Shown piece by piece: positions 8,648 through 18,181 of a DNA stretch of 64,000 bases (positions are counted from its first letter, which is position 1; each line of letters opens with the position of its first letter). Location of the stretch: the NCBI GenBank assembly GCA_964504565.1, contig CAZDEY010000011.1, positions 76,457 to 140,456 of the forward strand, in the 5' to 3' direction. Origin of the DNA: Cesiribacter sp964504565 (lineage in GTDB: Bacteria > Bacteroidota > Bacteroidia > Cytophagales > Cyclobacteriaceae). The notes beneath the pieces are model-generated. The model was not told the origin of the DNA, ran no database searches, and was given only the letters and a program-made list of their open reading frames with translations. Position numbers and translations under genes: made by a program.

Positions 8648-9375
8648 AAACCGTACTATTGCTAGGAGCAACTTCCGATATGGCCGTAGCAACCGCTAAG
8701 GTGTATGCCGAACAAGAATGGAATTTAATATTAGCCGCTCGCAACCCAACCGAACTAGATCGGATTAAGGCCGATTTACTGGTAAGGTATTCAGTAGAGA
8801 TAGAAACCGTTACATTTGAAGCAACTGACTTTAGCCGGCACAGAAATTTTATTAGCGGCCTAAAACATGAGCCGTCCGTTAGTATATTATTTTTTGGCAC
8901 CCTTGGCAATCACCAACAGGCTATTGAAAATTGGGAAGAAAGCCGCCAGATTCTTGACGTTAACTTTACCGGGGCAGCCTCTATTTTGCACGAACTGGCA
9001 AATTATTACAAAAAGAAAGGTAGCGGAACAATTGTGGGGGTTAGTTCAGTAGCCGGCGAGCGGGGGCGGCAAAGTAATTATGTATACGGTAGCGCCAAAG
9101 CCGGCTTAACGGCCTACTTGTCGGGCCTTAGAAATCGCTTATACAAATTCGGCGTTCACGTAGTTACTGTAAAGCCAGGCTTTGTAGATACCAAAATGAC
9201 CGCCGATATTGATACACCAAAACCCTTAACTGCTTCGCCCATGCAAGTTGCCAAGTCTATCTATAAAGCGGTAGCAAAAAAGAGAGATGTAATATACGTT
9301 TTGCCGGCCTGGAGCCTCATTATGAAAAATATTAAGCTAATTCCGGAAGCTATATTTAAGAAAATGAGCCTATGA
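8644..9375 (+). CDS. dprE2: DprE2-like short-chain reductase (keto intermediate to arabinose)
   Basis: The protein has 243 residues. It is a short-chain dehydrogenase that should reduce the keto intermediate made by the DprE1-like enzyme with NAD(P)H, finishing the net 2' epimerisation to polyprenylphosphoryl-D-arabinofuranose. The cofactor loop is GATSDMA (8-14). The active site is S134/S135 (VSSVAGERGR), Y148 and K152 (YVYGSAKAGL). The tail (LIPEAIFKKMSL) resembles the IPRSIFRKLPI ending of mycobacterial DprE2. It overlaps both neighbours by ATGA. A generic SDR role is possible, but partner order and motif match make this call strong. Confidence 0.9.
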   Translation: MKTVLLLGATSDMAVATAKVYAEQEWNLILAARNPTELDRIKADLLVRYSVEIETVTFEATDFSRHRNFISGLKHEPSVSILFFGTLGNHQQAIENWEESRQILDVNFTGAASILHELANYYKKKGSGTIVGVSSVAGERGRQSNYVYGSAKAGLTAYLSGLRNRLYKFGVHVVTVKPGFVDTKMTADIDTPKPLTASPMQVAKSIYKAVAKKRDVIYVLPAWSLIMKNIKLIPEAIFKKMSL

Positions 9376-9965
9376 AAACTTTGGCACTTTTTGATTTTGA
9401 CGGCACGGTTACCTATAAAGATTCGTTTCTGGAGTTCATTAAATTTTACCGGGGCACCCCCCGATTTTTAGCCGGTATGGCAATGCTATCGCCTTGGTTA
9501 ATCAGCATGAAATTAGGCCTTATTCCTAACTGGAAGGTAAAAGAACGGGCCTTGAAGAAATTTTTCGGGGGTGAACCAATCGAAAAATTTGATAAGGTAT
9601 GTCAGGATTTTTGCCGGCAAAAGGTGCCTACGTTAATTAAAGCCGATGCTTTAGAAAAAATTAATAAACACTTGGCCGACGGCGATAGGGTAGTGCTGGT
9701 ATCAGCATCCTTAGAAAACTGGTTAAAGCCTTGGACCGACCAAATAGGTATTGAATTGCTGGGCAGTAGGTTGGAAATTGTACAAGGTAAAATTACCGGT
9801 AAATTGTTGGGTAAAAATTGCCACGGACCAGAAAAATGCTCAAGAATTCGCGCCCACCTTCCCGTAGGTGAATACAACATCATTCATGCCTACGGCGATA
9901 CTTCCGGCGATAGAGAGATGCTGGCTATGGCCCATAACCCAAATTATAGGGTGTTTAAAGGTTAG
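9372..9965 (+). CDS. HAD-IB family phosphatase, likely dephosphorylates polyprenyl-phosphoryl-5-phosphoribose
   Basis: The protein has 197 residues. HAD motif I is FDFDGTVT (nucleophile D8, acid D10), motif II is VSAS (about 114-117) and motif IV is GDTSGDREML near residue 175. This is the SerB-like IB subfamily (TIGR01490 type). In the arabinose pathway one phosphate must be removed between the UbiA-type and DprE1 steps; mycobacteria are thought to use a PAP2-type protein (Rv3807c) for it. No PAP2 gene is present here and this gene closes the ATGA-coupled operon, so I infer it does that job. It ends in a 4-base overlap with the convergent gene 9962-11089. Confidence 0.8.
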   Translation: MKTLALFDFDGTVTYKDSFLEFIKFYRGTPRFLAGMAMLSPWLISMKLGLIPNWKVKERALKKFFGGEPIEKFDKVCQDFCRQKVPTLIKADALEKINKHLADGDRVVLVSASLENWLKPWTDQIGIELLGSRLEIVQGKITGKLLGKNCHGPEKCSRIRAHLPVGEYNIIHAYGDTSGDREMLAMAHNPNYRVFKG

Positions 9966-11089
9966 GGGGCAGTAATCTGCTCGGGTTTTACATAAAACCT
10001 GTCCTTCAATTTCAGAAACAAGCTTTCGTAATAATGAAAGCTTAACCAGGCTACTACGTACACCATTAAAAAGTACGGCACAAAAGCTATCCATCCTTTC
10101 CCTACAAAGGGAGAAGCTATTTTATAAAACACTGCCATTAGCGCCCAGTGAAACAGATACATACCGTAGGAAACTTTGCCTACCGATACCAAAAATCTAG
10201 TATTGAAAAGAGCTAAAAGCGACCATTTTTTTAGGTCTGATAGCTGTATTAAAGCTATAATCATTAAGGCGAAGCAAATATTCAGTACCGTGTATGACCA
10301 GACATGCTGGTAATTGGCAACCACCGCTATAGCGTAGCCCAGGGTTTGTATACTTAGCTCGTAACCCTGACTAACTAAACTCTGCCAGTTGACCAATCCA
10401 ATAACTATCGCTATAATTAAGCTTAACCCAAATGCCATACCGGCTTTAGGTAATTTTTTAGGAAGTTGGAATAGGGTAATTGCTCCGCCAATGGCAAACG
10501 CATCAAAGTGGCTTAGGGTAAACCAATAAATAGCTTCGCCGGCGGCTTCAGTATCTTCGGTTAAGGTTAAAAACCATTCACCGGTAAAATACCTTATTAT
10601 CGGTCCGGCCAATACTACCAAAGGTATAAACCAGCGTAGTACGTTACTTGGCATAATAAATAGTAGTATAGGCCACACCAAGTAAAACTGTTCTTCTACC
10701 GATAGCGACCATAAGTGAGTAAACAAGGGGGAGTGGCTCCAGTCGGGTAAAATTCGGGTATAGTTGTACGTGTAAGTAAACAGATAGGGGAGCTTACCTT
10801 GGCCGGTTTCGGGCGTACCCATAACTAAAAAGGCCAGCGCTATTAACAGCAGGTAAGTAAAATAAATCGGGAAAATCCGGATAGTTCTTCGCCAGTAGAA
10901 CCTCTTTAAGTAATAACCAAGGCTATATTGTTTTTCGGCTAGCAGAATGCGGGTAATTAAATAACCACTTAGCACAAAGAAAACTTGAACACCCATCCAG
11001 CCGATTGGCAGTAACTGAAAGTGAAAGAGCATAACTAGGGTAACCGCTATAGCTCGCAGGCCATCGAGGGAACGGATGTAGGTTGGCAT
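9962..11089 (-). CDS. Acyltransferase 3 (OafA/NodX-type) membrane O-acyltransferase
   Basis: The protein has 375 residues and about ten membrane segments. It starts with the family signature RSLDGLRAIAVTLVMLFHF (H near 23) and has the SLSVEEQFYLVWP motif. These enzymes move acetyl or other acyl groups from the cytoplasm onto surface sugars. It lies tail-to-tail with the arabinose operon and downstream of a T9SS esterase-like gene, which fits a role in acylating the local glycan. It has no SGNH extension, so it is the short form. Acceptor and acyl group cannot be read from sequence. Confidence 0.9.
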   Translation of the reverse strand: MPTYIRSLDGLRAIAVTLVMLFHFQLLPIGWMGVQVFFVLSGYLITRILLAEKQYSLGYYLKRFYWRRTIRIFPIYFTYLLLIALAFLVMGTPETGQGKLPYLFTYTYNYTRILPDWSHSPLFTHLWSLSVEEQFYLVWPILLFIMPSNVLRWFIPLVVLAGPIIRYFTGEWFLTLTEDTEAAGEAIYWFTLSHFDAFAIGGAITLFQLPKKLPKAGMAFGLSLIIAIVIGLVNWQSLVSQGYELSIQTLGYAIAVVANYQHVWSYTVLNICFALMIIALIQLSDLKKWSLLALFNTRFLVSVGKVSYGMYLFHWALMAVFYKIASPFVGKGWIAFVPYFLMVYVVAWLSFHYYESLFLKLKDRFYVKPEQITAP

Positions 11090-11130
11090 AAAGAAAAAAA
11101 TATTACGGTTGGTAACTTACAAAAAAGGTA

Positions 11131-11163
11131 AAAAAAAATGCCCGGTAAAGCCGGACATCTTTT
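11131..11163 (-). terminator. Intrinsic terminator after the large esterase-like gene
   Basis: On the minus strand GTCCGG, a short loop and CCGGGC are followed by eight Ts at about 11131-11138. It lies just downstream of the stop at 11186 and upstream of the acyltransferase start at 11089, so the acyltransferase needs its own promoter or read-through. Confidence 0.75.
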
Positions 11164-11185
11164 TGGTAAGAAACTACTCCTCTGA

Positions 11186-14100
11186 TTATTGCTTAACAAA
11201 TCTAATGATTTTACTATCAAATTCCGAAGTTTTTACCCTTAGTAAATACACTCCTACCGGAATTTCTTCACTTTTCAGGTTAACTTTTAATTCATTCCAA
11301 CCCTCGCGAGTAATGTAAGATCTTTGAAGAACTAATCGACCGGTTAAATCGACAATTCTAACTTCAGCCCGGTCACTAACAGTTCCGGTAAACCCTACGT
11401 TTAACATGCCTTCAGTCGGGTTAGGGTAAGCCGTAAGATCGGCTCCGGACTGTACAATAGCTTCAGCATTGGCCAATTGTGCTTCCCGGGCACCGTTAGT
11501 ATTTAGGTTGCCCTGGGCTTCTATCATTAAAGCACTCAGGTAAGCGTAACGGGCGGTAGGGCCGGCCTCAGCTTCCAGGTTAATAACCCCGTTGATATCC
11601 GGCTTCACATCTCGGATTACTGCGGTATTAGTTAGGTTGTTCTGAACATCCAGATATACCTTTTTATTATTTATCCGGTATTCGGTTACGCCGTTTCGGG
11701 TACCAAAGGCACTAGCTGCAAACAGACGGATATTATAAAGCTGATTAGGATTCAAATCGCTAATTCTGGTAATTGAAATAGTTCCTATTTCGTTGAAGTA
11801 GAAAGTTTTAATTACCCTATCATCGTATATGCCGGCTCCGTTAGCATCTGGTCCAAAGGCATTGCTACCTTCCCAGGGCTCTTGTAACCTAAGGTCAATA
11901 TTGGTGTCTACCCAGGTAACGTTAGAAGCATCTGAGCTTTCTCTATCTCGTTTAAGGTTGCTCCAGGTTAAACCGTTTACCGGAACCTTATCCAGATTGT
12001 TCCAAGGCGCCGGAGCATTTCTGGCGTTAGCTGGTGAGTTGGCACTTTTGTTAACATTTATATAAACTACGTAGTCCAGGGTGCGAGCCGAAGCTGGCAA
12101 AGAATATTCAGAACCAGCCCCTGAATTTGCTTTAACCCGGTATTCGTAGTTGGTAGCCCGGTCTACGGTAGCATCAATGTAGGAAGTAACATTGGTACCT
12201 ACAGTAGCTAAATTGGCAAAAGTTCCGCTAGGTTTAACCCGGCGCTGAATGGTAAAGCCGGTTTCCTGGTAGCTGTTATCTTCCCAACTTAATTCTACCT
12301 GATGCTGACGGGTTTTTTGGTTTCTGGTGCCGTAGGCTTTTAAATTATCCGGACGCAGTACCTTGCCATCATTATCATATTCCAAAATCTCCAGGGCATT
12401 TAGGTAGGCAAAGGCACCATCGGCGCGCTTTACATTTACTATTATTACTCCATTAGCATCAGCCAGCAAGCCGTTTATTTGAACGGTATTGTCGGTATTG
12501 CTTTGCACGGGTAAGTTAACTACCTGCCCGCTAGAATTATAGGAGGTTGAACCATTAAGGCTTTGGTAAATAGAACTACCGAAGAAGCGGATGTTGTACC
12601 GTTTATTGGCTTTAAGGCCGCTTAGCTGTAGTGGGCGGTCGTATATGTTATTGGTATAAAAATACGTCTTCATTACCCTATCAATATAGCGACCGCTATT
12701 ATCACCGGTTTCTGCTCCAAGCTCTTCTCCGCCATTCCAGCTTTGCAGGTTGGTGATAGTGTAGCCGGTACTTTGGTTCAATTCATTTAATAGGTTGGGC
12801 AAAAAGGTATTCCGGGCTATTCGGCCGTTCATATTGTTCCATGGGGCGGGGGCCTCATTGCTCATGTTGAAGTTCACCAGGGTCGATACCTTTTCTTTAT
12901 CAGTAACCCGAATGGTTAGCAGTTTAACATCATCTTCATCGCCATCGGAAGCGGTTATGAAAATATTAGTGTGGTTGCCTCTAAACTGAGAACCTGGGTT
13001 ATTTATGGTAATCTTAGCCCGGGTGTTAGATACTTTAGTCAAGCTGGCGAACGATGGCATATTAGCTGCTGAAAGAGTAACATTGTCTCCTTCCCGATCT
13101 TCTATGTCAAAGAAAAATTCGGTTACGGTTTCTTCTTTGCCGCCAATTAAACCGGGTAGGTTAAGCACCACCGGAGCCCGGTTAGGAATATTAATTTGAG
13201 CTACATTGCTGTAGGCTGAGTTGCCGCTATTGCCTTTAGCCCGCACCCTATAGGCGTAGCTTTGACGGCCCACACCAGTAGCATCAAAATACGCTTCGGT
13301 TTCAGCACCGAGTTCGGCTATGGTAGTGAAAGTACCGCCGTTAGCACTACGTTGTAACTCGTAAGCTACTTCGTTAAAGCTATTATCTGTCCAGCTTAAG
13401 CTTACCCCGCCTCCGGAGCCTAAAGTCGCAACCAAATCGGTAGCAGCTAACGGAATACTTCCGTCGTCGTACATTGATTCGATAATCATACTGTTCAAAT
13501 AACTTTGACCAGTATTGCCCGTACGTCTGATTTGAAGAATTATTTCGCCATTAGCCGGAGGTCTAAGAGAGGTAAATCGAACAACATTGCTCGTATTATT
13601 TAAAACTTCCAGGGTTTTGGTAACCCCATTTACAGTATAGCTAGTAACGCCCGGATTGGCATTGGTGGTTGAGCCCATAAGCTCAAGGGCGTACGTAAGG
13701 TCGGGGTTAAGTCCGCTTATTCTTATTGAGCGGGTGTTTCCGTCTGAGTGACCGGAGAAATAGGTATTAAGTACCGGATCCGGATACTTACCGCTGTCGT
13801 TTCCGGTCATTGGCCCTTTGTTATCTTGGCCAAACGTACTAAGCAAGGTTATGGTAGTATTTGTAATTGTGCCATCGGTAGCTCTTAAATTCGCTACTGA
13901 TTTGCCAGCTGATGGATACTGGGCAAAGTTAATCCAGGGGCTGGGAGCCTGCAGGTGGAAACTTTGATTCATATTCACCTTAATTACCTTAGTGGTAGAT
14001 ACCTTAGTTACAGTAAGTGGGAATGTTTTACGAGTTACCCCTCCTTTGCTATCGGTAACTTTAACGGTAACCTGATACTTACCGGCATGGCCGTAATTAG

Positions 14101-17100
14101 GCGAAATAGTAAGAATTGACATACCATTTCTTACTGCTTGCGCACTTATAAAAGAAGGGGTGCCGGTTTCTAAACTAATAGTCATAGCATCGTTATTGGC
14201 ATCAGTAGCCGAGACCGACATCTGGCGACTTTCATTTTCCAGAATTATTTGCTCCGCTAAGTTTGAAATAACGGGTGTCCAGTTACTATTTACAGCTAAA
14301 CTAATGGTTTCTGAACTACTGCCTCCGTAAATATCCGTGGCGGCTAGTACTATGCCGGAATAAGTCCTTTGGTCGTAGAAACTGGTGCTGGCTACGGTAA
14401 GGTTGGCCGTGCCATCATTGTTATTTACAAGGCTACAAAACGAAGGAAGCCCTTGAGCCGAAAAGGTGATAGCATCGCCATCGGCATCGGTAGCCCTTAG
14501 TTCAAAAGTTGTGGTGGCTCCGTAGCGGGCGCTTATGTTACCGGTGGCAGCTAGCACTGGGTTATTATTTCCGGCTACTGCGGTAATTTCGTTACTGAAG
14601 TCACCTTTAAACGTATTAAACCCTCTAACCTTATAGGTATAAGTTGTATTGGCCAATATATTATCATCGCGGAACGAGCTTACATTAGCCTGATTAAAGG
14701 TTTTATACAAAATATTATTCCTGAAAATCTCGAAGCCGGTTTCATTGGTGGCATTATCAGTCCAGTTAAGCTGAATTGAATTGGCACCACTTATGGTAGC
14801 GGCTAAATTAGTAGGGGCGTTAGGTCCGGGCGGAGTGGCTGGGGTGGTAGCATTAGGCCATTCTTGCCCAATAACATGGTCAGGAATAAGTTGCTTAGCC
14901 AGGTTAGGACCGCTGTAGCGAACTTCGAGACCGAAGCCCCCAGAACCTTGGCGGTACGCAACCATAATATCGTGGAAACCCTGGCTTAAGCTAACTGAAC
15001 CGTTACGTTCGGTCATTCCCTGGTTAAAATCGTTGGCAACTACTTGGTTGTTATTGATATACAGAACACTTCCGTCATCCGAGGTGGTGTAAAAGGTATA
15101 ACTACCCGCAGTTGAAATCCAGATTTTACCTGAGTATTTAAAGGCAAAATTAGAATTAGTGGTACGGGGCGAAAGGCTAAAGTTATGAATTCGGCCAGTA
15201 CTGGTTGGGGTTACCGTACCCGCAATTATCCCATTAAGGTTACTATAATTACCGGTGTAGTACTCATAATTCAATGCCTGAAACTCCGCTCCCGCAAAGT
15301 CTGATTCGCCGCCTTGTCCAATAGCTTTTATTTTGTAGAAGTATTTGGTAAGGGGCTGTACGTTATTTTGGTCGGTATACGAAGTAGCATTGGCCCCGGT
15401 AGTCGCTACAATAGTGAACGGCCCGGCATTGCTGGTACTGCGGAAAATTTCGAACCCGGTTTCGTTAGTGCTTCTATCGGTCCAGGTTAACCTAACTGAA
15501 TTAAAGGCTTGAGCAGTAGCTGTTAAGTTAGCCGGTGAGGTAGGCCTGGCCGGAACTGAGTAGCTTTCGGTTAAGGCTGCCGCCGGAATAAGTTCTTTAG
15601 CTTTAGTAGAACTTGACCATCTTACATCTAACGTTTGACCACTGCCATTTTCAAAGTACAAAACTTTTATCTTATGCATTCCGGCAGTAAGGTTAGGTAC
15701 ATTGCCACCAACTTCCCGCGGGCCATGAGTACCATCGTTATTTACCACCTCAACGTCATCAATATAAAGTTTGCTGCCGTCGTCGGAGTTGGTAAAGAAT
15801 TTATAAGTATCGTTAGTCGGAATGTTTATCCAGCCTTCGTATTTAAAAGCAAATCTATCATCAGTATCCCTTACACTAATGTCGAAGGTAGGAATAGTAG
15901 AAATTCTAGAAGGGTTTAAGCTTTCAATCTCCGCAACCTGGCTTAAATTATCATGCTTATAGTAGTAGTAAATTAACCCTTGGGCAAAAGTAGAGGCCGA
16001 AGCCTGGTTGGAGAAGGGTGAATAATTATTGCCTCTATCCTTAGCCCTAACCGAAATAGTATAGTTTTGGCGGGCAACCAGGCCGTGGTCACTATTTAAG
16101 GTAAACAGCGTATCGGTTGTAGTGGCTAGTAGGCTATTATTTGCCCAAACCTCATACTGAATAGTGCCAAAATTATCCGAATTATCGGTGGACTGGCCCC
16201 ACTGAAGTACAATTTTATCGCGGGTAGCACCTAGGGTAGTTAGTGTTTGTGGGGTAGAAGGGGCCAACTCGTCAGCCAACGTTCTTTCGCTACCGCTGCT
16301 ATAGGGCGAACCACCATTCTGGTTGACTGCTCTTATTTTATAGTAGTAACGGGTATCTGGCTGAAGGTCGGTATGATTGAAGACAGTAGTATTAGCCGGA
16401 AGCTGAGCGGTCAACGTCCAGGGGCCGGTTCCGGTAGGGCCGCTATAAATTTCAAAGCCGGTTTCGTTGTTACTGTTATCGGCCCAACGTAGCACAAGTT
16501 CAGTTTGGCCGGCAATATCTATCTGAGGCAGACCGGGGCCGTTAAGGGCATTATCTACCCCGTAGGTAACTTTAATTGTATTAGATGTTGCGCTAGGGCA
16601 GCCGTTACGTACTGTACCTACTAACGAATAGCTACCGGCACTAGTAACCTCTAGAAACTCTTTATTACTTCCGTTTGACCAGGTATACGTATTATATGTA
16701 TTGGTTTTAGGCTTTATTATAACCGAAGTTCTACCGTCAAGCGTGGGCAGGGCAGTTGGTCCGTCAGCAACTAGTTCCGGCGTAGGGCTGGGGCCCACAA
16801 ACTGTACTTCCAGTGGCTCCGACCAATAAGACCAAGCTCCACTAGCTGACCTTTTTACTCTTACTCGGTACGTTCCTAATTGATTGTACTGATATTGGTT
16901 ACTGGTTGCACCGCTAATGGTTACTCCGTTTCGTTGCCATTCATACGCAGCAAAGCCGCTCTGAATACCTAATGTACCCTGAACTGCTTCTCCGGAACAA
17001 AAATTAGACTTGAAGTAGAGCGGATGAATATTAAGAACATTGGCTCGCTGTAGGAAAGGAAAGAAGTCGCTTTCGTTATACATTCTGCCCCAGGTACCGT

Positions 17101-17866
17101 GGCCCAAATCGGGATAGTAGGCGTAAGTATGATTAGCTCCTTTAGCTTTAAACGCATTGGCAACGCTATTGCCTACAGAGGGAGAGGGTCGTTTGTCTAA
17201 CCCGCCTTGCGCTTGCCAAACCGCCTTAAATTTAATATTGTCAATGTAACTATCAGTAGTGTAGCCGGTAATTGCGGCCGACATAGGTATGGCGGCAGCA
17301 ATATGCGTAGGATAATTACTAGCCATTCTCCAAACTATAGAACCACCCCCTGAAAGCCCGTGCACTGCCACCCGGTTAGGGTCTACCCCCAAATTCTGAA
17401 CTGCCTGTTCAATAAAGCGAATTAAGTTGGGTTCATGAACCTGGCTTAAAAATTCTGTAGGGCTTTGGTAGGCCATTACAAAGCCGGTATACCTACCGCT
17501 ATTTCGGGCACTTAAGTGTTCTCTAGCTCCGTAGCGCAATTGGTAATTGTTGTCGCAGTTGCTATGCTCTCCCGCTTCGCCAATACCGTGCATCATTATG
17601 GTAAGTGGGTACGAATTAGGGGCTACAGTAGCGCTATCAAATCCTTGCGGATACAGCAAGCGGAAGGGGAGGCCATTAATAATAAATGGCTTGAAGGGCG
17701 AGGTATCCCAACCTAGTCTGATGTTGTCAGGATTATACGTCCAGGGTTGAACTAAATTGTTGTTGGTTGGTTTTGGAGTGTCGCAATTTAAACCGGGGTT
17801 AACTTGCGCATTGGCAGCTACTGCAAACAGGGCAGGCACTACCAGGGTTAGTAAAAATTTTCTCAT
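11186..17866 (-). CDS. Giant T9SS-exported esterase-like protein with FN3, PA14, cadherin-like and three VNFN/PWNN domains
   Basis: Start chosen at 17866 because MRKFLLTLVVPALFAVAANA is a clean signal peptide; the frame stays open upstream to 17941 but adds 25 residues with no signal character. The mature form has 2226 residues (numbers here from 17866). Domains: alpha/beta-hydrolase about 50-275 with nucleophile S172 (HGLSGGG) and H256 (LGHGTW); Ig-like about 285-435; FN3 repeats about 445-530, 535-625, 770-860, 1015-1095, 1470-1555 and 1835-1925; PA14 domains about 630-760 and 865-985; cadherin-like repeats about 1100-1285 and 1565-1655; VNFN/PWNN domains 1294-1465, 1662-1831 and 1932-2119; T9SS type A sorting domain about 2143-2226 (AYPNPTEGM, VGVYLLRV). 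Likely a cell-surface carbohydrate or polyester esterase with many sugar-binding modules; substrate unknown. Confidence 0.88.
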   Translation of the reverse strand: MRKFLLTLVVPALFAVAANAQVNPGLNCDTPKPTNNNLVQPWTYNPDNIRLGWDTSPFKPFIINGLPFRLLYPQGFDSATVAPNSYPLTIMMHGIGEAGEHSNCDNNYQLRYGAREHLSARNSGRYTGFVMAYQSPTEFLSQVHEPNLIRFIEQAVQNLGVDPNRVAVHGLSGGGSIVWRMASNYPTHIAAAIPMSAAITGYTTDSYIDNIKFKAVWQAQGGLDKRPSPSVGNSVANAFKAKGANHTYAYYPDLGHGTWGRMYNESDFFPFLQRANVLNIHPLYFKSNFCSGEAVQGTLGIQSGFAAYEWQRNGVTISGATSNQYQYNQLGTYRVRVKRSASGAWSYWSEPLEVQFVGPSPTPELVADGPTALPTLDGRTSVIIKPKTNTYNTYTWSNGSNKEFLEVTSAGSYSLVGTVRNGCPSATSNTIKVTYGVDNALNGPGLPQIDIAGQTELVLRWADNSNNETGFEIYSGPTGTGPWTLTAQLPANTTVFNHTDLQPDTRYYYKIRAVNQNGGSPYSSGSERTLADELAPSTPQTLTTLGATRDKIVLQWGQSTDNSDNFGTIQYEVWANNSLLATTTDTLFTLNSDHGLVARQNYTISVRAKDRGNNYSPFSNQASASTFAQGLIYYYYKHDNLSQVAEIESLNPSRISTIPTFDISVRDTDDRFAFKYEGWINIPTNDTYKFFTNSDDGSKLYIDDVEVVNNDGTHGPREVGGNVPNLTAGMHKIKVLYFENGSGQTLDVRWSSSTKAKELIPAAALTESYSVPARPTSPANLTATAQAFNSVRLTWTDRSTNETGFEIFRSTSNAGPFTIVATTGANATSYTDQNNVQPLTKYFYKIKAIGQGGESDFAGAEFQALNYEYYTGNYSNLNGIIAGTVTPTSTGRIHNFSLSPRTTNSNFAFKYSGKIWISTAGSYTFYTTSDDGSVLYINNNQVVANDFNQGMTERNGSVSLSQGFHDIMVAYRQGSGGFGLEVRYSGPNLAKQLIPDHVIGQEWPNATTPATPPGPNAPTNLAATISGANSIQLNWTDNATNETGFEIFRNNILYKTFNQANVSSFRDDNILANTTYTYKVRGFNTFKGDFSNEITAVAGNNNPVLAATGNISARYGATTTFELRATDADGDAITFSAQGLPSFCSLVNNNDGTANLTVASTSFYDQRTYSGIVLAATDIYGGSSSETISLAVNSNWTPVISNLAEQIILENESRQMSVSATDANNDAMTISLETGTPSFISAQAVRNGMSILTISPNYGHAGKYQVTVKVTDSKGGVTRKTFPLTVTKVSTTKVIKVNMNQSFHLQAPSPWINFAQYPSAGKSVANLRATDGTITNTTITLLSTFGQDNKGPMTGNDSGKYPDPVLNTYFSGHSDGNTRSIRISGLNPDLTYALELMGSTTNANPGVTSYTVNGVTKTLEVLNNTSNVVRFTSLRPPANGEIILQIRRTGNTGQSYLNSMIIESMYDDGSIPLAATDLVATLGSGGGVSLSWTDNSFNEVAYELQRSANGGTFTTIAELGAETEAYFDATGVGRQSYAYRVRAKGNSGNSAYSNVAQINIPNRAPVVLNLPGLIGGKEETVTEFFFDIEDREGDNVTLSAANMPSFASLTKVSNTRAKITINNPGSQFRGNHTNIFITASDGDEDDVKLLTIRVTDKEKVSTLVNFNMSNEAPAPWNNMNGRIARNTFLPNLLNELNQSTGYTITNLQSWNGGEELGAETGDNSGRYIDRVMKTYFYTNNIYDRPLQLSGLKANKRYNIRFFGSSIYQSLNGSTSYNSSGQVVNLPVQSNTDNTVQINGLLADANGVIIVNVKRADGAFAYLNALEILEYDNDGKVLRPDNLKAYGTRNQKTRQHQVELSWEDNSYQETGFTIQRRVKPSGTFANLATVGTNVTSYIDATVDRATNYEYRVKANSGAGSEYSLPASARTLDYVVYINVNKSANSPANARNAPAPWNNLDKVPVNGLTWSNLKRDRESSDASNVTWVDTNIDLRLQEPWEGSNAFGPDANGAGIYDDRVIKTFYFNEIGTISITRISDLNPNQLYNIRLFAASAFGTRNGVTEYRINNKKVYLDVQNNLTNTAVIRDVKPDINGVINLEAEAGPTARYAYLSALMIEAQGNLNTNGAREAQLANAEAIVQSGADLTAYPNPTEGMLNVGFTGTVSDRAEVRIVDLTGRLVLQRSYITREGWNELKVNLKSEEIPVGVYLLRVKTSEFDSKIIRFVKQ
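11510..12073 (-). repeat. VNFN/PWNN domain, copy B3
   Basis: Last copy in the 2226-residue protein. It opens with YINVNKSANSP and APAPWNN, has GAGIYDDRVIKTFYF in the middle and ends with AYLSALMIEA. At 188 residues it is the longest copy, with an insert after the PWNN motif. Confidence 0.8.
12374..12883 (-). repeat. VNFN/PWNN domain, copy B2
   Basis: Opens with TLVNFNMSNEAPAPWNN, has TGDNSGRYIDRVMKTYFY in the middle and ends with AYLNALEILE. FN3 and cadherin-like units separate it from its sister copies. Confidence 0.82.
13472..13987 (-). repeat. VNFN/PWNN domain, copy B1
   Basis: The most diverged copy: KVNMNQSFHLQAPSPWINF in place of VNFN...PWNN, MTGNDSGKYPDPVLNTYF in the middle and SYLNSMIIES at the end. 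Confidence 0.75.
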
Positions 17867-18181
17867 TTGGAGCTCGTAATCAAGTAGAGTAGTGCGTAAT
17901 ATTTCAACGGTAAAACTAGGTAAAAAAATAGTGGAGTTCAATTTATAATATAAATATTTCTATTAAAACAGGATGGTTCATACAAATAATTTAAAAAGTT
18001 ATATTTGGGTCGTAACCTTATTGGTGGGCGAAGTGTAAGGTTTTAAGCCTAATACAGGATATTAGACTAAAAAGTTTCCTTAAAAAGGCAAGAAATTATA
18101 CGTGTCTAACTTAAAGATTTGCATAGCTGTACAACCTAAGGGTGAATCCTTTAGGTATCCAAAAGAATATGTATGAAACCG
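17867..18181 (-). other. Intergenic stretch, no gene seen
   Basis: AT-rich gap between the giant esterase gene and the GT-C gene, both on the minus strand. No clean TAnnTTTG box or terminator stands out. It should hold the promoter of the 11186-17866 gene. Confidence 0.5.

Noticed and set aside
17867..17941. Start of the giant esterase gene at 17941
   Set aside because: The extra 25 residues lack signal character, while the Met at 17866 begins a clean signal peptide.
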